Source: Sporobacter sp942492735 (GTDB taxonomy: Bacteria > Bacillota > Clostridia > Oscillospirales > Oscillospiraceae). From it: DNA of 64,000 nucleotides. Position 1 is the stretch's first letter, and each line of letters begins with the position of its first letter. A program made the position numbers and the translations under genes. Where the stretch lies: contig OW818648.1 in NCBI GenBank assembly GCA_942492735.1, positions 3,596,001 to 3,660,000 on the forward strand, read 5' to 3'. The notes beneath the pieces are model-generated. The model had not been told where the DNA came from and ran no database searches. It saw only the letters and a list, made by a program, of their open reading frames with translations. Shown here in pieces: positions 59,291 to 64,000 of the stretch.

Positions 59291-60401
59291 AGCAGACATC
59301 CTCCGCTGGCTGCGTCTTTTTCAGTTCAATTTCTATGAGTTCCAAGTTCTTCTGAAGTCTTGCGTCGCTTGGTTGCATATCACAAGCCAGTTTGGCATAG
59401 TGATACGCTTTTTCGAACAGCCCCAGGCGATAGGTACAGATGGCACCCAAGTCATAAAAGCCATACCCCCATGCTTCCGGCTCCATCAGATAGCTGCCTG
59501 ACTTTTCCGTGATACTCGAGCCTTTTTCTGTCATCAGAAATACAAGCGGCCAGTTCTCTTCCAGATAACCCAGCTGGGCCATTTGAAGGTACGGTTCACG
59601 CACACGAGGGCATTCGGCGATTGCCCTGAAAAGCCATTTTTGAGCATCAGCAAAGTCGTTATTCGCCTGATAACATCTGGATATGAACCGCATGGACGCA
59701 CAGCGCTCTTCATCCCATACCGCAGTCGGCAGTTCCAGATGGCGCTTAAGTGTGTCAATACACTGATTATATTTGCCGTGATAAAAATATTCTCTCCCCA
59801 GCCAGAACATCGTCCTGTCATCCTGCGGGTTTTCTTGCAGCGAGAGCTCCAGGAGCGGCAGATACTGCGCCCGGGGTTTTGATGAATCGGGATAGTGCTT
59901 GAGAACCATGCCGTTTACCCAAACCGAAAAATCCTGGTCATCACCGCTGTACTCCAGTACCTCGTGAACCGGGTGTACCCAGCGGAAGCCATGACGCCTA
60001 TGGATTTTCTCCATGACAAATTGCTTGCTGGACGTGCCGTCGATATTATAGCTCCAGGTGAAAAGATACCGCGCGCGGGTACAACGCGGCTCCCATGCGA
60101 CCTCGAGCCTTTGCCGCCAGCCGGGTTCAAAAATCTCATCCAGATCGTTTGACACGCAGATATCAGCATCCTCTGGGATATGGTCCATTGCACTATTGCG
60201 AGCTGTATCAAAGCGCCAGGGTGAAATGATATCCGTATAGACGACAGCACCTCTTTCGCGAAGCTTTTTCACCGTGTTATCCGTTGAGCCCGTATCTGTG
60301 ACGACAATCATATCCGCCTCCGACACGGCATCCATCCAGCGGTCTACAAACTGTTCTTCATTTTTGCAAATTGCATAGACGCAAACTCTATATTTATTCA
60401 C
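59283..60401 (-). CDS. GT2 glycosyltransferase with TPR-like C-terminus (copy B)
   Basis: A 372-residue paralogue of the next gene: KYRVCVYAICKNEEQFVDRW, MIVVTDTGSTDNTVKKL, DICVSNDLDEIFEPGWRQR, then HRRHGFRWVHPVHEVLEYSG and TPR-like repeats. The start is GTG, 6 bases after AAAGGAGC. The two genes arose by tandem duplication and are co-translated. They lie directly downstream of the collagen-like gene on the same strand, so they are strong candidates for glycosylating it. Confidence 0.88.
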   Translation of the reverse strand: MNKYRVCVYAICKNEEQFVDRWMDAVSEADMIVVTDTGSTDNTVKKLRERGAVVYTDIISPWRFDTARNSAMDHIPEDADICVSNDLDEIFEPGWRQRLEVAWEPRCTRARYLFTWSYNIDGTSSKQFVMEKIHRRHGFRWVHPVHEVLEYSGDDQDFSVWVNGMVLKHYPDSSKPRAQYLPLLELSLQENPQDDRTMFWLGREYFYHGKYNQCIDTLKRHLELPTAVWDEERCASMRFISRCYQANNDFADAQKWLFRAIAECPRVREPYLQMAQLGYLEENWPLVFLMTEKGSSITEKSGSYLMEPEAWGYGFYDLGAICTYRLGLFEKAYHYAKLACDMQPSDARLQKNLELIEIELKKTQPAEDVCYE

Positions 60402-60414
60402 AGCAGCGCTCCTT

Positions 60415-60525
60415 TTACAGATACTTTTCCGGCATTATATATCTATGTCCAGAGGTCTTGATATGACACTCCAGGGCTTCGCCGACCTCATGAATTTTAT
60501 CTCCCATACCGGTATCTAAGGACAC
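60415..60525 (-). pseudogene. Short open fragment between the collagen-like gene and copy B
   Basis: A 36-codon frame from a GTG at 60525 reads SLDTGMGDKIHEVGEALECH and ends EKYL-stop, just before the ribosome site of the next gene. It looks protein-like but has no ribosome site and no recognised family, so I treat it as a remnant. Confidence 0.25.
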
Positions 60526-60569
60526 TGATCAAGAGATAAAAATATCATAGATATCAAATACAAAGAAAG

Positions 60570-60603
60570 CGCCAGAACGCAGTCAATGAACTGCGGTCTG
60601 GCG
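60570..60603 (-). terminator. Terminator of the collagen-like gene
   Basis: CGCCAGAACGCAG (60570-60582) pairs with CTGCGGTCTGGCG (60591-60603) with one mismatch; minus-strand tail is CTTTCTTTG. It may only partly stop transcription into the glycosyltransferases. Confidence 0.7.
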
Positions 60604-60616
60604 TCAGCAGGTTATT

Positions 60617-62863
60617 TTAAGTGAATGTTATAATATTTTCTTCAATATTGGTCCCTGTATTTGCGGACGTAACGTTCGACGCCGAGGTTACAATGACTCT
60701 GACACTATAGGTCGAAGAAGGGTTTGTGGCAGGAACAGTATCAACATACGTGTTGGAAATCGTGTATCTTTGATTTCCGGCAGTTGTGCCAACTCTATTG
60801 TTTGTTCGTGTATTTATTAATGCCGCATCCCTGTATAAACGAACTTCAAAGACAAAGGACCAGTTCGTCGCAACAAGAAAGTCGATACTTAAAGCAAAGT
60901 CAATTTTAAGCCTCTGAGCCGCTGTGACGGCTTGAGTTACGCTAACCACCGTTACCTCAGTATTTAGGGGTGGAAAAACGGAAATCGGACCAGTAGCATT
61001 TGTAAAAGCCAACGTTGGTAATGCACCTACTCCGCCTGCCGGGCCTGTGTCACCTGTCGGTCCGATTGGCCCTGTGTCTCCTATCGGGCCTGTTGGTCCG
61101 ATTGGCCCTGTGTCTCCAATCGGGCCTGTCGGTCCGATTGGGCCTGTGTCGCCGTTCGGTCCTGTCGGTCCGATCGGGCCTGTGTCTCCGATCGGGCCTG
61201 TGTCTCCTATCGGGCCTGTCGGTCCGATTGGCCCTGTGTCGCCGATCGGGCCTGTCGGTCCGATTGGGCCTGTGTCGCCGTTCGGTCCTGTCGGTCCGAT
61301 TGGACCCGTGTCGCCGATCGGGCCTGTCGGTCCGATTGGACCTGTGTCGCCGTTCGGGCCTGTCGGTCCGATTGGACCCGTGTCGCCGTTCGGGCCTGTC
61401 GGTCCGATTGGACCTGTGTCTCCGATCGGGCCTGTCGGTCCGATTGGCCCTGTGTCGCCGTTCGGGCCCGTCGGTCCGATCGGGCCTGTGTCTCCTATCG
61501 GGCCTGTCGGTCCGATTGGCCCTGTGTCTCCAATCGGGCCTGTCGGTCCGATTGGACCTGTGTCGCCGATCGGGCCTGTCGGTCCGATTGGACCCGTGTC
61601 GCCGTTCGGGCCTGTCGGTCCGATTGGACCTGTGTCTCCTATCGGGCCTGTTGGTCCGATTGGCCCTGTGTCTCCAATCGGGCCTGTCGGTCCGATTGGG
61701 CCTGTGTCGCCGTTCGGGCCTGTCGGTCCGATCGGGCCTGTGTCTCCTATCGGGCCTGTCGGTCCGATTGGACCCGTGTCACCGATCGGGCCTGTCGGTC
61801 CGATTGGACCCGTGTCGCCGATCGGGCCTGTCGGTCCGATTGGACCCGTGTCGCCGATCGGGCCTGTCGGTCCGATTGGACCTGTGTCGCCGATCGGGCC
61901 TGTCGGTCCGATTGGACCTGTGTCTCCAATCGGGCCTGTTGGTCCGATTAGGCCTGTGTCACCAATCGGGCCTGTCGGTCCGATTGGACCCGTGTCGCCG
62001 ATCGGGCCTGTCGGTCCGATTGGACCCGTGTCGCCGATCGGGCCTGTCGGTCCGATTGGGCCTGTGTCGCCGTTCGGTCCTGTCGGTCCGATTGGCCCTG
62101 TGTCGCCGTTCGGGCCCGTCGGTCCGATCGGGCCTGTGTCTCCGATCGGGCCTGTCGGGCCGGTTACAGTACTCGGATCACCGGTCGGGCCCGTTGGACC
62201 TGTCGGTCCTGTTGGCCCTGTCGGTCCAGTCACTGTGCTCGGATCACCGGTCGGACCGGTTGTGCCTGTCGGTCCTGTTGGCCCCGTCGGGCCGGTTACC
62301 GTGCTCGGATCACCGGTCGGGCCGGTTGGACCAGTCGGTCCCGTTGGACCCGTTGGACCCGTCGGACCCGTCGGTCCGGTCCCACCTGCACCCGTTACTT
62401 CTAACAAAGCGATATCATCAATAACGATATTAGAAGTGCCCGGCTGGGCCAGCTTAGAGATTAAAACAAATGCTTGGGTTGCTCCGGCAGGAACAACAAG
62501 ATTCGTCTCATAGACTTCCGTCCAATCTTCCGTCGTTACATCCGGAAGACGATCGGTTGGAATGCTTAAATTAACCCCAATTCCCAGAAGGTTAAAAACA
62601 GAATCATAATACGCGATAACAATACTTATTCCCGGATTTGGCAGTGGTCCGATTCTCGCCAGAGAAGCTAGAAATTCATATGCCTGCCCCGGTGTGACAG
62701 GTACCAATTGATAAATCACCGCATTCACGGTATCGTCTGCCAATTGTGCAGAGAACATGCCGGTATGACTGAATGCAGCAGTGACAGTTGCTCCGAATCC
62801 AGTCCAAGGAGATAAGGCGCCGGTCTCAAAACCTCCATTAATTATGAGGTTGTTAAAAGGCAT
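60617..62863 (-). CDS. Collagen-like (Gly-X-Thr/Pro) spore or surface glycoprotein
   Basis: A 748-residue protein starting MPFNNLIINGGFETGALSPW. The N-terminal ~155 residues resemble the carbohydrate-binding-like domain that precedes collagen repeats in Firmicutes (NTTRR-F1 type, from memory). Then ~450 residues of G-x-y triplets follow: GPTGPTGP with three GDPSTVT breaks, then about 30 copies of GPIGPTGP(I/N)GDT. The C-terminal ~140 residues form a beta-rich domain (LKIDFALSIDFLVATNWSFV) like the trimeric heads of exosporium proteins such as BclA. ATG follows GGAGGTATCAAAAA. Threonines in the repeat are likely glycosylation sites. A sigma-K-like promoter lies upstream. Confidence 0.9.
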   Translation of the reverse strand: MPFNNLIINGGFETGALSPWTGFGATVTAAFSHTGMFSAQLADDTVNAVIYQLVPVTPGQAYEFLASLARIGPLPNPGISIVIAYYDSVFNLLGIGVNLSIPTDRLPDVTTEDWTEVYETNLVVPAGATQAFVLISKLAQPGTSNIVIDDIALLEVTGAGGTGPTGPTGPTGPTGPTGPTGPTGDPSTVTGPTGPTGPTGTTGPTGDPSTVTGPTGPTGPTGPTGPTGDPSTVTGPTGPIGDTGPIGPTGPNGDTGPIGPTGPNGDTGPIGPTGPIGDTGPIGPTGPIGDTGPIGPTGPIGDTGLIGPTGPIGDTGPIGPTGPIGDTGPIGPTGPIGDTGPIGPTGPIGDTGPIGPTGPIGDTGPIGPTGPIGDTGPIGPTGPNGDTGPIGPTGPIGDTGPIGPTGPIGDTGPIGPTGPNGDTGPIGPTGPIGDTGPIGPTGPIGDTGPIGPTGPIGDTGPIGPTGPNGDTGPIGPTGPIGDTGPIGPTGPNGDTGPIGPTGPNGDTGPIGPTGPIGDTGPIGPTGPNGDTGPIGPTGPIGDTGPIGPTGPIGDTGPIGDTGPIGPTGPNGDTGPIGPTGPIGDTGPIGPTGPIGDTGPIGPTGDTGPAGGVGALPTLAFTNATGPISVFPPLNTEVTVVSVTQAVTAAQRLKIDFALSIDFLVATNWSFVFEVRLYRDAALINTRTNNRVGTTAGNQRYTISNTYVDTVPATNPSSTYSVRVIVTSASNVTSANTGTNIEENIITFT
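61050..62150 (-). repeat. 36-base coding repeat of the collagen region
   Basis: About 30 near-identical 36-base units encode GPIGPTGPIGDT or the GPIGPTGPNGDT variant. One unit has P changed to L (GLIGPTGPIGDT) and one is a half unit (GPIGDT). Synonymous changes are few, which suggests recent amplification. Open frames on the plus strand across this stretch are by-products of the repeat. Confidence 0.93.
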
Positions 62864-62939
62864 TTTTTGATACCTCCAAATATTCAATTTTGTCAGCGTA
62901 AGAGCATTAACCTAATATGGCGGCAAAATGACGCCGCTA

Positions 62940-62968
62940 TATCATATGACAAGTCTGATGCCAGTGTG
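62940..62968 (-). promoter_or_regulatory. Sigma-K-like promoter before the collagen-like gene
   Basis: Minus strand CACA (62968-62965), 16 bases, then CATATGATA (62948-62940). This fits the mother-cell sigma-K pattern mACm-N16-CATAnnnTA. It lies ~77 bases before the ATG; a GCGGC...GCCGC hairpin is in the leader at ~62920-62937. It implies late sporulation expression. Confidence 0.6.
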
Positions 62969-63075
62969 AATAATCTCGTTACGGCTCCAGAGGGCATATC
63001 AATAACGTGTCTTATGTCTTTTGAATATAATGTATAGGCAGTTTACAATATCCTACACGATCAAGGAGTATAAGA

Positions 63076-63864
63076 ATGAAAGGTATCATCTTAGCGGGAG
63101 GAACAGGTTCAAGACTGTATCCACTCACGATCGGGACATCAAAGCAACTATTGCCTGTTTACAGAAAACCATTGATTTATTATCCTCTAACGACTCTTAT
63201 GCTGGCAGGAATCAAAGATATCATGGTGATATCAACACATGAAGACATGGCCAGATTTCAAAAGGTGCTCGGAAACGGAAGTCAATTTGGGATTTCTTTG
63301 TCATATAAAGTACAGCCCTCTCCGGACGGTATCGCACAAGCCTTTATTCTGGGTGAGGCGTTTATCGGTTCTGAAGGCTGTGCGTTAATTTTGGGAGACA
63401 ACATTTTTTATGGTAACGATCTGGAACTCATTTTAAAGGACGCAGCGAAGCAAACAACCGGTGCGACAATATTCGGCTATCCTGTAGATCATCCGGAGAG
63501 CTTCGGCGTGGTCGAATGTGATGCTGCGGGGAAGGCTCTGTCTATTGAAGAAAAACCACTCTATCCGAAGTCGCACAACGCCGTTACTGGCTTATACTTT
63601 TATGATAACAGGGTGGTCGAATTCGCAAAGAGCCTAAAACCCAGCGCGCGCGGCGAGCTGGAAATCACTGATCTAAACAGGTTATATTTAGACAGCGGCG
63701 CGTTGACCGTTATACTTCTGGGGCAGGGCTACGCATGGTTTGATGCTGGAACTGCCGACAGCCTCATTGAAGCCGCAAATTTTGTTAAAATGCTCGAAAA
63801 GCATCAGGGAATACACGTCGCCTCTCCAGAGAAAATCGCACGATCCAGGGGATGGATTTTATGA
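63076..63864 (+). CDS. rfbA: Glucose-1-phosphate thymidylyltransferase
   Basis: A 262-residue nucleotidyltransferase making dTDP-glucose from dTTP and glucose 1-phosphate. Motifs are MKGIILAGGTGSRLYPLTIG, SKQLLPVYRKPLIYYPL, LILGDNIFYGNDLE and LYFYDNRVVEFAKSL. It is slightly shorter than the ~290-residue enterobacterial RmlA, as in many Firmicutes. ATG follows AAGGAGTATAAGA. Its stop overlaps the start of rfbB (ATGA). Confidence 0.95.
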   Translation: MKGIILAGGTGSRLYPLTIGTSKQLLPVYRKPLIYYPLTTLMLAGIKDIMVISTHEDMARFQKVLGNGSQFGISLSYKVQPSPDGIAQAFILGEAFIGSEGCALILGDNIFYGNDLELILKDAAKQTTGATIFGYPVDHPESFGVVECDAAGKALSIEEKPLYPKSHNAVTGLYFYDNRVVEFAKSLKPSARGELEITDLNRLYLDSGALTVILLGQGYAWFDAGTADSLIEAANFVKMLEKHQGIHVASPEKIARSRGWIL

Positions 63865-64000
63865 GATTATTAATAACCGGCGGCGCCGGTTTCATCGGTA
63901 GTAACTTCATTTTTTTTATGCAGAAGATTCATCCCGATTATAAGCTCGTCTGTGTCGACGCTTTGACATATGCGGGAAATCCGGAAACGCTTGATAAGGT
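63861..64000 (+). CDS. rfbB: dTDP-glucose 4,6-dehydratase, 5' part (runs off the right edge)
   Basis: The first 46 residues, MRLLITGGAGFIGSNFIFFM and then VDALTYAGNPETLDK, carry the NAD-binding GGAGFIGSN motif and the dehydratase LTYAGN(P)E segment. It is translationally coupled to rfbA and begins a dTDP-rhamnose operon continuing past the window. Confidence 0.93.
   Translation, partial: MRLLITGGAGFIGSNFIFFMQKIHPDYKLVCVDALTYAGNPETLDK

Noticed and set aside
61015..62513. Two long plus-strand frames (469 and 488 codons) across the collagen repeat
   Set aside because: They are mirror readings of the 36-base repeat, with monotonous composition and no ribosome site. The minus-strand frame has proper terminal domains and a GGAGG site.

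Overview
The window is a chromosome segment of a Gram-positive, spore-forming anaerobe of the class Clostridia. It is probably from the Oscillospirales or a near relative, but I cannot name a genus. The reasons are: the WalRK/YycHIJ gene set, an infC-rpmI-rplT operon with a Gram-positive style leader and an ATT start, PadR/HAAS and CobW/UroD-like genes, a butyrate-type CoA-transferase and acyl-CoA dehydrogenase, a sigma-K-like promoter before a collagen-like spore-surface protein, strong AGGAGG-type ribosome sites, and mixed base composition near 50% GC. No rRNA, tRNA, CRISPR array or intact transposase gene was seen.

Layout. 0-5 kb: the 5' part of rpoB (leftward, with its own promoter), a padR-HAAS-DUF4097 operon, and a B12-binding radical SAM/HIT pair. 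5.4-15.4 kb: a long leftward block, nudF > walR-walK-yycH-yycI-murA-walJ-rlmH > DUF2007-like > phosphoglucomutase, which joins cell-wall signalling to wall synthesis. 15.6-27.7 kb: typA, a diguanylate cyclase behind a cyclic-di-GMP riboswitch, a radical SAM protein, an SSB-like protein, infC-rpmI-rplT, an alpha/beta hydrolase, cca and murC. 28-38 kb: ornithine-racemase-like gene, GNAT and a GltS-type symporter; a PlsC-like protein; a CoA-transferase/acyl-CoA dehydrogenase group; and a UroD-like methyltransferase/short CobW GTPase/His-rich protein operon.

38.4-47 kb: a heterodimeric ABC exporter, one half frameshifted, with an unlisted 51-residue membrane peptide between its halves; a P-type ATPase; and rlmD. 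47-55.6 kb looks accessory: gene remnants, a DnaQ-like exonuclease, an SDR, a DUF4256 protein, an ABC-F ATPase behind a terminator-type leader, and a large TIR-transmembrane-WD40 protein transcribed divergently from it. 55.9-64 kb is a surface-glycoprotein island: two glycosyltransferases, two tandem GT2-TPR glycosyltransferases, a collagen-like protein with about 30 copies of a 12-residue repeat, and the start of a dTDP-rhamnose operon (rfbA, rfbB).

Two families of palindromic intergenic repeats are scattered through the window. One has a core like GTCATTCCCGCGAAGGCGGG, the other like GTAGGGGCGATT...AATCGCCC. At two sites the first family has grown short tandem duplications at its edge. The most interesting items are the riboswitch-controlled cyclase with a degenerate I-site, the collagen/glycosylation island with its sigma-K-like promoter, the TIR-WD40/ABC-F pair, the small GIIGGSDGPT peptide and the CobW/His-rich/UroD operon. 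All calls come from reading the sequence; no database search was run.
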